The notes under the pieces: model-generated
Told to the model about the DNA's origin: nothing
The model's input: the letters and a program-made list of their open reading frames with translations, nothing else
Database searches by the model: none
Shown here: positions 1 to 7,147 of the stretch, piece after piece
Layout: each line of letters starts with the position of its first letter
How positions within the stretch are numbered: position 1 is the first letter of the stretch
Translations under genes and position numbers: made by a program
NCBI RefSeq assembly: GCF_007692705.1
Contig: NZ_REBN01000144.1
Span: 1 to 50,270 of the forward strand
From: Mongoliibacter sp.
GTDB taxonomy: Bacteria; Bacteroidota; Bacteroidia; Cytophagales; Cyclobacteriaceae
Reading direction: 5' to 3'
Length of the DNA: 50,270 bases

Positions 1-260
1 ATAAAACCAAATCCCAACAAGGTCATTTCATCAATCAGTTTGGCATCTTTATCAAACCCAGCAGCAAGTCCAACCGGGTTTTTGAATTTCAACCCGAAAA
101 CTTCTTTCTCCAAGAGAGGTTCATCGAAATCATAAATCCCTTTAACTAGATTTTTGATCAAAGGAAGGTTGAAGGTTCTTTTGATCCAATTGAAAGTAAA
201 GTGGTGGGCATCTTCAGGATTTTTTTGAAAAAGGAGCGGCTTGAGAATGGATTTGTACAC
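1..260 (-). CDS. pyrD: Dihydroorotate dehydrogenase (quinone), N-terminal part, cut by window edge
   Basis: Only the first 86 codons are inside the window. The protein begins with a GTG codon at 258-260; an in-frame TGA lies six codons upstream and no ATG is available between them. Visible are the class 2 N-terminal segment (residues 1-45, containing NPEDAHHFTF), which in this family forms a membrane-associating helical domain, and the start of the FMN barrel with NPVGLAAGFDKDAK, a highly conserved flavin-site motif. The enzyme oxidises dihydroorotate to orotate with quinone in pyrimidine synthesis. The catalytic serine and C-terminal half lie outside the window. Confidence 0.9.
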   Translation of the reverse strand, partial: MYKSILKPLLFQKNPEDAHHFTFNWIKRTFNLPLIKNLVKGIYDFDEPLLEKEVFGLKFKNPVGLAAGFDKDAKLIDEMTLLGFGF

Positions 261-281
261 TGAGCTTTTGATTAGTCAGTG

Positions 282-289
282 CAAAAATA
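282..289 (-). promoter_or_regulatory. Candidate -7 box for pyrD
   Basis: On the minus strand the sequence TATTTTTG matches the Bacteroidota -7 consensus TAnnTTTG at all fixed positions and lies 21 nt upstream of the GTG start of pyrD. No TTG is found at the expected -33 distance, so only half of the promoter is supported. Confidence 0.35.
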
Positions 290-352
290 GAAGATGCAAG
301 CGAATAGTATAAATTAAAGTACTATTTAAGCAGAATTATTTATGATAGTCAA

Positions 353-862
353 TTAATTCTCGTTGGAAGACTGATAAGAAATTGCTTGGTAAGTCCATTT
401 GTCTCCTTTGTAATTTGGAGCGTAAAGCAACAAAGGAAGGGAGGTCCCCATAATGATAAATCCTGCAGCGGAGACTTGATAGTCCTGCAATTCTTCGACA
501 CTGCTATCAAACATTCCTGATGAAACGGCTTTTTCAACTTCAATAACAGTCTGTCCAGCTACAAGTAAAATAGCACCTGCTATTTTTGTACCAATGTAAT
601 TTCTACGAACTTGGGTAAGCTCATCAACCCTGAATCTTCTTCCATGTACGGTTACTTCCTCCTTTGAAATTACTTCGAGCTTTCCACTTGATTTGAAGCC
701 TCTATAATTTGTCAAAGTGACTCTCTTGTTTTCTGGAATGAACTTGGTTTTCCCTGTTTGTTGATTGAACATAATTAAACCAGATGACTCAGCTTCCTGA
801 GCAATTGCTGACTGGATAGAAAATAAAAACAATCCAAGAAATAAAAATCCTAATGTTTTCAT
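353..862 (-). CDS. Conserved exported protein of unknown function, two hydrophobic segments
   Basis: A 169-residue protein I do not recognise. The chosen start (ATG at 860-862) gives a clean signal peptide, MKTLGFLFLGLFLFSIQSAIAQ; a longer reading frame begins 17 codons upstream but would bury the signal. Residues of about 35-80 form a small beta-rich unit (KRVTLTNYRGFKSSGKLEVI, then GRRFRVDELTQVRR) of a kind often seen in short Bacteroidota envelope proteins. Two hydrophobic stretches follow, around IAGAILLVAG and AAGFIIMGTSLPLLLYA. It is therefore probably exported and membrane associated. It lies downstream of xerD on the same strand but is separated from it by 169 nt containing an inverted repeat, so it may be transcribed separately. 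Confidence 0.6.
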   Translation of the reverse strand: MKTLGFLFLGLFLFSIQSAIAQEAESSGLIMFNQQTGKTKFIPENKRVTLTNYRGFKSSGKLEVISKEEVTVHGRRFRVDELTQVRRNYIGTKIAGAILLVAGQTVIEVEKAVSSGMFDSSVEELQDYQVSAAGFIIMGTSLPLLLYAPNYKGDKWTYQAISYQSSNEN

Positions 863-962
863 ATCGAAGAAGATTAGATATATAAAACTAAATTTATTCT
901 TCAATAAAAACAATTTTCAAATTCAATTTTTATAAGGTGTTTTAAGGACTAATTGTTAGTGG

Positions 963-1006
963 CCTTCCATACACAAAGATCCATCTTCACTTTGCTATTT
1001 GGAAGG
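963..1006 (-). repeat. Interrupted inverted repeat after xerD
   Basis: Two nested arms pair across 44 nt: CCTTCCA (963-969) with TGGAAGG (1000-1006) and CAAAG (974-978) with CTTTG (990-994). It starts 26 nt past the xerD stop. There is no long T-run after it on either strand, so it could be a 3-prime end structure rather than a classic intrinsic terminator. Confidence 0.4.
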
Positions 1007-1031
1007 GAGTATGGGGAAAAAGAGAAGCTAC

Positions 1032-1937
1032 TCACTTCCTTGGGTGGAATTCATTTAATACCTGTCTCAGGTAGTCCCTGTCCAAATGGGTATATATCTC
1101 TGTGGTGGTAATGCTTTCATGGCCTAGCATTTCCTGTACAGCCCTCAGGTCTGCTCCGCCTTCTATCATATGGGTGGCAAAGCTATGCCTGAAAGTGTGA
1201 GGGCTTACATTTTTCTTTAAACCAATGGCTTCAACCTGTTTTTTGATGATTAAAAAAATCATCACACGGCTCAGTTTTTTTCCTCTGCGATTCAGAAACA
1301 CATACTCTTCGTGTCCTTTGACTGCTTTTACATGGGTACGGATTTCTTCCGTGTAATATTTCAGGTATTTCAGTGCATCCCTGCCAATTGGCACCAATCT
1401 TTCCTTATTTCCTTTTCCAATCACCCTCAAAAAACCCACATCTGCATAAACATTGGAGATTTTCAACTCAATCAATTCAGTGACGCGTAGCCCAGAGGAA
1501 TAAAGAATTTCAAGCATGGCCCTGTTTCGGTGACCTTCCGGTTCTCCCAAAGGAATACTTTCCAAAATAGAGGTAATCTCATGAAAACTTAATGTATCTG
1601 GGAGCTTTCTGCCCAGCTTGGGAGATTCCAAAAGCTGGGAAGGATCTTCATTGATCAAATCCTCATACATCATAAATCTAAAGAATGCCTTGATACCGGA
1701 AATGATCCTTACCTGAGTGTATTCGGAGATTTCCAATTCGGCAAGACCATTGATGAAATAACGCAGATGATCAAGTTTGACTTCCAAAGGACTGGTATTG
1801 GGGTGGTTTTTTCCCATATACCTGCTGAGCTTTTCCATGTCCTGTAGGTATGCAGTAATGGAATTTTTACTCAGCGACCTTTCGATTTTGAGGTAGTGTT
1901 GGAATTGCCGGACAAGTTGTTCCCAAGATTTTGCCAC
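1032..1937 (-). CDS. xerD: Tyrosine recombinase XerD (chromosome dimer resolution)
   Basis: A 301-residue tyrosine recombinase of the usual XerC/XerD length. Residues 1-95 form the SAM-like core-binding domain; residues 115-300 form the catalytic domain. The full catalytic set is visible: R151 (SSGLRVTE), K175 (GKGNKER), H247 and R250 (SPHTFRHSFATH), H273 (LGHES) and nucleophile Y282 (IYTH). In this family it acts with a partner recombinase at dif sites to resolve chromosome dimers, together with FtsK. The start is a GTG (1935-1937). It follows the 74-residue membrane protein gene by 5 nt and is probably co-transcribed with it. Nothing nearby suggests a mobile-element integrase. XerC versus XerD cannot be settled without comparison; the C-terminal sequence looks XerD-like. 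Confidence 0.9.
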   Translation of the reverse strand: MAKSWEQLVRQFQHYLKIERSLSKNSITAYLQDMEKLSRYMGKNHPNTSPLEVKLDHLRYFINGLAELEISEYTQVRIISGIKAFFRFMMYEDLINEDPSQLLESPKLGRKLPDTLSFHEITSILESIPLGEPEGHRNRAMLEILYSSGLRVTELIELKISNVYADVGFLRVIGKGNKERLVPIGRDALKYLKYYTEEIRTHVKAVKGHEEYVFLNRRGKKLSRVMIFLIIKKQVEAIGLKKNVSPHTFRHSFATHMIEGGADLRAVQEMLGHESITTTEIYTHLDRDYLRQVLNEFHPRK

Positions 1938-1942
1938 CGTTT

Positions 1943-2167
1943 TCAGTCTTTGTAAGGGCTTTGGAATTTTCTTTTAAAAGGATTGACTCTATACATCCCA
2001 CACATAATTGCCAGATATATTATCCAAAACAAAAAAAAGTATATTGCCGTTTTGCCTAAAGTTGGTTCATTGTCCAACCAAAAATATTGCAGTAGTGCAA
2101 CAAAAACACCTGCAATTAAGGTCTGGATAAAAAGTGTCCTGAAGGTAATTTGTTTCGGTTTGTTCAT
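1943..2167 (-). CDS. Small two-helix membrane protein, unknown function
   Basis: A 74-residue protein beginning at an ATG. It has two hydrophobic segments (about residues 12-30, LFIQTLIAGVFVALLQYF, and 41-60, AIYFFLFWIIYLAIMCGMY) and a basic C-terminal tail (NPFKRKFQSPYKD), so it is predicted to sit in the inner membrane with the tail in the cytoplasm. I do not recognise a family. It ends 5 nt before xerD on the same strand, which suggests one transcript. The overlapping frame on the other strand looks like a shadow of this gene. Confidence 0.6.
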   Translation of the reverse strand: MNKPKQITFRTLFIQTLIAGVFVALLQYFWLDNEPTLGKTAIYFFLFWIIYLAIMCGMYRVNPFKRKFQSPYKD

Positions 2168-2245
2168 TTGAAATAGCCAGATTTATTCTTCTCTTCAATA
2201 TTCACCATAATTTATGGAATAAAAAAAATGCTTGTTGCAATGTTT

Positions 2246-2277
2246 TTGGGCAATGTGGCAAATAACTGATACTTTTG
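2246..2277 (+). promoter_or_regulatory. Promoter of the aroQ operon
   Basis: A TTG (2246-2248) followed after 21 nt by TACTTTTG (2270-2277), a perfect match to the Bacteroidota -7 box TAnnTTTG. Transcription would start near 2284, about 22 nt upstream of the aroQ start codon. Confidence 0.6.
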
Positions 2278-2305
2278 AGGCCTCAAACCACTAAACTATT
2301 ATGCT

Positions 2306-2731
2306 TTGAAAATCATCATCATCAACGGCCCGAATCTTAATCTCCTTGGAAAGAGAGAGCCTGAAATTTATGGCAGTACTTCTTTCGAAGATTACTTTGC
2401 TTTACTCAAAGAGAAATTCCCTGATTTAGACCTTCACTATTTTCAATCCAATGTGGAGGGAGAAATCATCGATAAGATCCATGAGACGGGTTTTGAATTT
2501 GATGCCATAATTCTCAATGCCGGCGGCTATACCCATACTTCAGTGGCCATTTCCGATGCGATTGCAGGAGTCAAAACTCCTGTTATGGAAGTGCATATTT
2601 CCAATATTTATAAGCGGGAAGAATTCAGGCACAAGAGCATTATCAGCAAAGAGTGTATTGGAATGATATCTGGCCTGGGACTCAAAGGCTATGAATTGGC
2701 AGTTGCTTATTTTCTAAATCCAAAAATATGA
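2306..2731 (+). CDS. aroQ: Type II 3-dehydroquinate dehydratase
   Basis: A 141-residue enzyme of the type II (dodecameric) family, which dehydrates 3-dehydroquinate to 3-dehydroshikimate in the shikimate pathway. Conserved residues are in place: N9 in NGPNLNLLGKREP, R17, the catalytic Y22 (EIYG), N71 in NAGGYTHTS, H97 (VHISN) and R108. The start must be the TTG at 2306-2308, because the conserved first strand begins immediately after it and the only nearby ATG (2301) reads Met-Leu-stop in another frame. It is the first gene of a plus-strand operon and overlaps the next gene by 4 nt (ATGA). Confidence 0.93.
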   Translation: MKIIIINGPNLNLLGKREPEIYGSTSFEDYFALLKEKFPDLDLHYFQSNVEGEIIDKIHETGFEFDAIILNAGGYTHTSVAISDAIAGVKTPVMEVHISNIYKREEFRHKSIISKECIGMISGLGLKGYELAVAYFLNPKI

Positions 2732-3786
2732 AATTGACTTTTGCACCCGGACCTTCCAAGGTTTACGATAAACTGCCCGAATATATGCAGGATGCATACC
2801 GTGAGGGAATTCTTAGCGCCAATCATCGTTCTGCAGTATTTATGGATCTGTATCAGGAAACAGAAACCCTCTTTAGGGAAAAGTTGCATTTGCCTGAGGA
2901 CTATAAATTGCTATTCACTTCTTCTGCCACGGAAAATTGGGAAATCATTGCACAGTCTGTAGTGGAGTCAGCTGCTTACCATATTTTTTCCGGTTCATTT
3001 GGAAAAAAATGGTATGATTATGCCAAGCATATTGAACCCAAAACCCATGCACATAGAATTGCTCCAGATGAAACCATAGATGTGGCCAGTTTGGAAATAG
3101 GACCTGAATTTGATCTGATTTCCATTACTCAAAATGAAACTTCAAACGCAACTCAGGTAAGGGGTAATATCATCGCTGAGATTGCCAACAAATATCCTGA
3201 TAAAATCATTGCAGTGGATACCACTTCCTCTATGGGGGGGATAGAATTAAATTTTCAAAAGGCAGATATTTGGTATGCGTCTGTTCAGAAATGTTTTGGA
3301 CTTCCAGCAGGTTTGGGAGTTCTCTTGGTTTCTCCCAGGGCAATAGCTAAAGCTGAGGCTAAGGGTGAAAAAGGGAGGTATAACAGCCTGAACTTTATGT
3401 TGGAGAACGCGGTCCAATACCAAACCCATTACACTCCGAATGTTTTTGGGATTTATTTGCTCAAAAGAGTTCTAAAAGACTTAAAGGAGATCCAACACGT
3501 AGAAAGCAGGTTGGTGACTAGAATGCGGAAATTGGAAGATGCGATTGCAAAAACCACTAAATTTAGGATGTTGGTACAAAATGCTGAAGCTAGAAGTACC
3601 ACTGTTTTGGCCGTAGAGGGAAGGGGAGAATTTATTTCCCAAATCAAAAAGGCAGCAGAAAAAGAAGGAATGCAACTAGGAGGTGGGTATGGGCCATTGA
3701 AACCTACGAGTTTTAGAATAGCAAACTTTCCGGCCATCACTGATGCTGAAATGGATAATTTGATTCAATTCCTGAAACAGTATTGA
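2728..3786 (+). CDS. Class V aminotransferase, SerC-like (probable phosphoserine aminotransferase)
   Basis: A 352-residue PLP enzyme of fold type I, class V. Visible: the N-terminal FAPGPSKVY motif, the cofactor region SSATENWEI (residues 65-73), D164 in AVDTTSS, which binds the pyridine nitrogen, and the Schiff-base lysine K188 in SVQKCFGLPAG. It resembles the SerC variant group with an NHRS motif (residues 32-35) more than the E. coli-type enzyme. The likely reaction is transamination of 3-phosphohydroxypyruvate in serine synthesis, but an alanine-glyoxylate or serine-pyruvate aminotransferase role cannot be excluded from sequence alone. Its ATG overlaps the aroQ stop by 4 nt, so the two are translationally coupled; marC follows after 1 nt. 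Confidence 0.75.
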   Translation: MKLTFAPGPSKVYDKLPEYMQDAYREGILSANHRSAVFMDLYQETETLFREKLHLPEDYKLLFTSSATENWEIIAQSVVESAAYHIFSGSFGKKWYDYAKHIEPKTHAHRIAPDETIDVASLEIGPEFDLISITQNETSNATQVRGNIIAEIANKYPDKIIAVDTTSSMGGIELNFQKADIWYASVQKCFGLPAGLGVLLVSPRAIAKAEAKGEKGRYNSLNFMLENAVQYQTHYTPNVFGIYLLKRVLKDLKEIQHVESRLVTRMRKLEDAIAKTTKFRMLVQNAEARSTTVLAVEGRGEFISQIKKAAEKEGMQLGGGYGPLKPTSFRIANFPAITDAEMDNLIQFLKQY

Positions 3787-3787
3787 T

Positions 3788-4375
3788 ATGTTTGATTTGA
3801 AGGAGATATTCTCTGTCACGTTGATCTTGTTTTCAGTGATTGACATTTTGGGTTCTATTCCTATTATCATCAACCTGAGAAAAAAAGTAGGTCATATACA
3901 GTCTGGGAAAGCTACTATTGCAGCAGGATTCTTGATGATTTTATTTTTGATAATTGGGAAGTCCATACTTGGGTTATTTGGGATTGGGGTAGAGGACTTT
4001 GCTATAGCAGGTGCGTTGATCATTTTTGCCCTTGGAGCAGAAATGATTTTAGGCATAGAGCTTTTCAAACCTGACCCTGAAGCTTCCACCACAAGTGCAT
4101 CTATAGTTCCAATTGCATTTCCTTTGATTGCAGGAGCAGGCACACTTACTACCATACTTACCCTGAAATCCGAATATACCCAGATGAATATAGGGGTTGG
4201 TATTGTGATCAATCTCGGGATAGTTTATCTGGTTTTGAAAAGTACCAATTGGCTGGAAACAAAACTTGGTAAAACTGGACTTGATGTTCTCAGGAGGATT
4301 TTTGGTATTATCCTACTATCGATAGCTATCAAAATTTTCAAGACAGCACTTACCACTGATGCCTCTTTGTTTTAA
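3788..4375 (+). CDS. MarC-family inner membrane protein
   Basis: A 195-residue protein with about six hydrophobic segments and the marks of the MarC family: an early DILGSIPI (residues 19-26), PIAFPLIAGAGTLTT (residues 107-121) and a hydrophobic C-terminal helix after LDVLRRIFGIILLSIAIK. Despite the family name, which came from a presumed link to multiple antibiotic resistance, the transported substrate is unknown. It starts 1 nt after the aminotransferase stop and is followed by rnhA after 18 nt, all on one strand. Confidence 0.85.
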   Translation: MFDLKEIFSVTLILFSVIDILGSIPIIINLRKKVGHIQSGKATIAAGFLMILFLIIGKSILGLFGIGVEDFAIAGALIIFALGAEMILGIELFKPDPEASTTSASIVPIAFPLIAGAGTLTTILTLKSEYTQMNIGVGIVINLGIVYLVLKSTNWLETKLGKTGLDVLRRIFGIILLSIAIKIFKTALTTDASLF

Positions 4376-4393
4376 AAAGAAAAAAAGCGACAC

Positions 4394-4849
4394 ATGATTA
4401 CTATTTATACCGATGGAGCAGCCAAAGGAAATCCAGGCCCGGGAGGATATGGTGTGGTGATGAAATTCAGGCAGCATAGAAAAGAGCTTTCGGAAGGTTT
4501 CAGGCTTACAACCAATAACCGAATGGAGCTTTTGGCAGTAATCAAGGCGCTGGAAGAAATCAAAGTGAATGGTATTCCAGTGTCAATTTATTCTGATAGT
4601 AAATATGTGGTTGATGCCATTGAAAAAGGCTGGCTTTGGGGCTGGCAGAAAAAAGGCTTCAAGGATAAAAAAAATCCTGATTTGTGGAGAAGGTATATTC
4701 CGCTACACGTAAAATACAAACCAAAGCTACATTGGGTGAAAGGGCATGCGGGCAATCCCGAGAATGAGCGTTGCGATCAGTTGGCAGTAGAAGCTGCGGA
4801 AGGAGGTAATTTACCTCCTGACAGTGCTTATGAAAGCTCGATTTCTTAA
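4394..4849 (+). CDS. rnhA: Ribonuclease HI
   Basis: A 151-residue type 1 ribonuclease H that cleaves the RNA strand of RNA-DNA hybrids, for example at replication primers and R-loops. The four acidic catalytic residues are at the expected spacing: D7 (YTDGAA), E45 (NRMELLAV), D68 (YSDSKYV) and D128 (ERCDQLA), with the helper histidine H118 (VKGHAGN). The basic-protrusion region (GWLWGWQKKGFKDKKN) is present. Length is normal. It is the fourth gene of the aroQ operon. Confidence 0.95.
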   Translation: MITIYTDGAAKGNPGPGGYGVVMKFRQHRKELSEGFRLTTNNRMELLAVIKALEEIKVNGIPVSIYSDSKYVVDAIEKGWLWGWQKKGFKDKKNPDLWRRYIPLHVKYKPKLHWVKGHAGNPENERCDQLAVEAAEGGNLPPDSAYESSIS

Positions 4850-4866
4850 CAAAAATTCAGCTCATC

Positions 4867-5583
4867 ATGTCTAAGCCTCTTTTCCGGTTCAAGCAATTCC
4901 AAGTCCATCATGATAAGTGTGCCATGAAAGTAGGGACTGATGCGGTGCTTTTGGGCGCTTTGGCGGGGAATAAAGACGAATATTCTGATATTCTAGAAAT
5001 TGGTTTAGGCAGTGGGGTGGTTTCATTGATGCTAGCTCAACGGTTTGAAAATGCAAAAATTGAGGGAGTTGAAATTGATCAAGATGCTTTTGATCAGGCA
5101 AGTCAAAACGCAATGGATTCACCTTGGGCTCAAAGGTTGAACTTTAAGCTTTCAGATTTCAGGATGTACTACAAAAGTGAAAACAGGAAGTTTGATCTTA
5201 TAGTAAGTAATCCCCCGTATTTTTCTGACCATCTTAAATCTTCAAATGCAAAAAAGAATACCGCTTTACATACAGATAGTTTGCCATTTCATGATTTACT
5301 TGAGGGGGTAGACAAACTACTCAGTAGTGAAGGGGAGTTTTGGCTGATACTCCCTAAATATGAGGCAGATATATTCAGGGGGATTGCCATCAAGAAAGAT
5401 TTTTTTAATCATAAGTTGATAGAAATAAAAGACAATAAGGATAAAAATGTTTTAAGGAACATTTTAAGTTTTTCAAAATATAAAAAAGAAATTTTATGTA
5501 ATCAGGTATTGATAAAAGATTTAAGAGGTGATTACACAAATGAGTACAAAAATATTTTAAGAGACTTTTTAATCATTTTTTAA
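4867..5583 (+). CDS. trmN6: tRNA1(Val) adenine-37 N6-methyltransferase
   Basis: A 238-residue SAM-dependent methyltransferase of the YfiC/TrmN6 type. The N-terminus (FRFKQFQVHHDKCAMKVGTDAVLLGA) is characteristic of this family; the SAM motif is DILEIGLGSG (41-50) and the N6-adenine catalytic motif NPPY is at 115-118. The predicted role is methylation of adenine 37 in one tRNA. The last 70 codons (from about 5375) are strikingly AT-rich and lysine/asparagine-rich compared with the rest. It is the last gene of the operon; 93 nt without a clear terminator follow. Confidence 0.87.
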   Translation: MSKPLFRFKQFQVHHDKCAMKVGTDAVLLGALAGNKDEYSDILEIGLGSGVVSLMLAQRFENAKIEGVEIDQDAFDQASQNAMDSPWAQRLNFKLSDFRMYYKSENRKFDLIVSNPPYFSDHLKSSNAKKNTALHTDSLPFHDLLEGVDKLLSSEGEFWLILPKYEADIFRGIAIKKDFFNHKLIEIKDNKDKNVLRNILSFSKYKKEILCNQVLIKDLRGDYTNEYKNILRDFLIIF

Positions 5584-5676
5584 TGTTTTGATTAAAAATT
5601 TAATGTGATTAGAAGAATAGTTTTTTAAAATTGAATATTACCGTATTTTTAGCATCTTCTTAAAAACAGTTAATTG

Positions 5677-7137
5677 ATGATTCGTAGAGTATTTAGTCCC
5701 TTGGCATCTTTGGTGTTAATCTTTTCATTTTTTGCATGTGAAGAACAATTAGATTTAACGCCTTCAATAATTACTGAAAATGCGCTCTTGGTAAGTGGGG
5801 AAAGAATGAGGCTTTCGGGAAGAGTAATTACCACCCAGAACATCGCTGCATCCGACCATGGTTTTTACATTTCTGATAATGAGGGCTTTTCTCAGCCTAT
5901 CATCATTTCTTTGGGAGTAAGAGAAAGTCCGGGAAGATTTATTGGCGAAACTACCGGTCTGGAAATTGAGAAAACTTATTTTGTTAAATCTTTTGCCGAG
6001 TTACCTGAAGGGATAGTTTTTGGAAATGTAGTTAATATCGAAACCCTAAGTCCTCGGTTGATTGATTTCTCTCCATCAAATGGACAATCGGGCATTACAG
6101 TTACCATCAATGGAGTGAATATAACAGAAGATGTAAGGGTTTTTTTTGGGGATAATGAGGCTGAAGTACTTGGGGTTGATTTTGAATCAATTCTTAGGGT
6201 AAGGGTTCCTCCGATCGGAAATAGAAGTACGGTACCTGTAAAGGTTTTCATTCAAAATAAGGAATTGAATTTTACTTCAGATTTTGATTACAGTACAGGT
6301 ATTTATACTAAAATATTTGAATTTCCTGGAAGTTTGAAATTTGCAGAGTCCATTAGTCTTCAAGAAGGAGGAGTTTTTTATGCTGGAATGGGAACTGATC
6401 AAAGTTCAATGTTAAATAACACTTTTTGGAAGTACACTCATGGTCAAAGTGAATGGACACAAGTACCTTTGCCTTCAAGAACATTACGAAGGGCATTTTC
6501 ATCAAAGAGTTATTATGGAGGTGGTTCAGCTTTGTTTTTTCCATTTGTTCAGGCTGGAGATTTTGTAAGGTTGCAAAATGGAAGCTTTGAAGTATTGCCT
6601 GAACTCCCATTTAATTTCATTAATGGAAAGGGTTTTGAACTGAACAGTAAACTATTTCTTGTTGGAGGGGACGAAGGAAGTGGAAGAGATGTATATATGT
6701 ATGATCCTGAATCTGCAGAGTGGATGGAATTAGGAAATGCACCATATAGGATTTTGAACAGTCATTTTTCTTTTGAATATGAAGGGAGCCAGTATTTCAT
6801 CAATCCTGAAACCAGAGATGTTACGAGATTCAATCCCGAGGGTCCATCTTGGAGCATTATTTCAAATTACCCAGGTGAGTTGGGGAATAATGGGACAGGA
6901 TTTGCCGTCTCAATAGGTGATAAAGCATATTTAGGTATAGGAAATAGGTCAAGCCAAGTTTGGGAGTTTAATATGAACAATTTGGAATGGATTCGAAAAA
7001 ATGATTTTACAGGATCCAGTCTTGCAAGAGTTGTTGGAACGTACGTGTTTAATGAGGATATCTATATTTTGAGAAGTCCAGAATCTCAAGTTGGAGGATC
7101 TATTGAATTCTGGAAATTTGAACCGAACTCTTTCTAA
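5677..7137 (+). CDS. TIG/kelch-repeat surface lipoprotein
   Basis: A 486-residue lipoprotein. The ATG at 5677 is preferred over the adjacent TTG at 5674 and gives a lipoprotein signal ending in LIFSFFAC with the lipidated cysteine at 21. Residues of about 25-125 form a beta-rich domain; 127-206 is an IPT/TIG immunoglobulin-like domain (PRLIDFSPSNGQSGITVTI then VFFGDNEAEV); 210-486 looks like a kelch-type beta-propeller, with repeats such as SKLFLVGGDEGSGRDVYMYD and DKAYLGIGNRSSQVWEFN, each followed by a tryptophan turn. It lies 10 nt upstream of a TonB-dependent receptor, so it probably works as a partner in surface binding. The ligand is unknown. Confidence 0.75.
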   Translation: MIRRVFSPLASLVLIFSFFACEEQLDLTPSIITENALLVSGERMRLSGRVITTQNIAASDHGFYISDNEGFSQPIIISLGVRESPGRFIGETTGLEIEKTYFVKSFAELPEGIVFGNVVNIETLSPRLIDFSPSNGQSGITVTINGVNITEDVRVFFGDNEAEVLGVDFESILRVRVPPIGNRSTVPVKVFIQNKELNFTSDFDYSTGIYTKIFEFPGSLKFAESISLQEGGVFYAGMGTDQSSMLNNTFWKYTHGQSEWTQVPLPSRTLRRAFSSKSYYGGGSALFFPFVQAGDFVRLQNGSFEVLPELPFNFINGKGFELNSKLFLVGGDEGSGRDVYMYDPESAEWMELGNAPYRILNSHFSFEYEGSQYFINPETRDVTRFNPEGPSWSIISNYPGELGNNGTGFAVSIGDKAYLGIGNRSSQVWEFNMNNLEWIRKNDFTGSSLARVVGTYVFNEDIYILRSPESQVGGSIEFWKFEPNSF

Positions 7138-7147
7138 AGAACAGAAT

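Noticed and set aside
1032-1937. XerD-like gene as integrase of a mobile element
   Set aside because: No attachment repeats, excisionase, tRNA junction or foreign composition flank it, and the domain order is that of the chromosomal recombinase.
1983-2171. Plus-strand ORF of 62 codons
   Set aside because: It is antisense to the small two-helix membrane protein, whose opposite frame has clear membrane segments and operon position.
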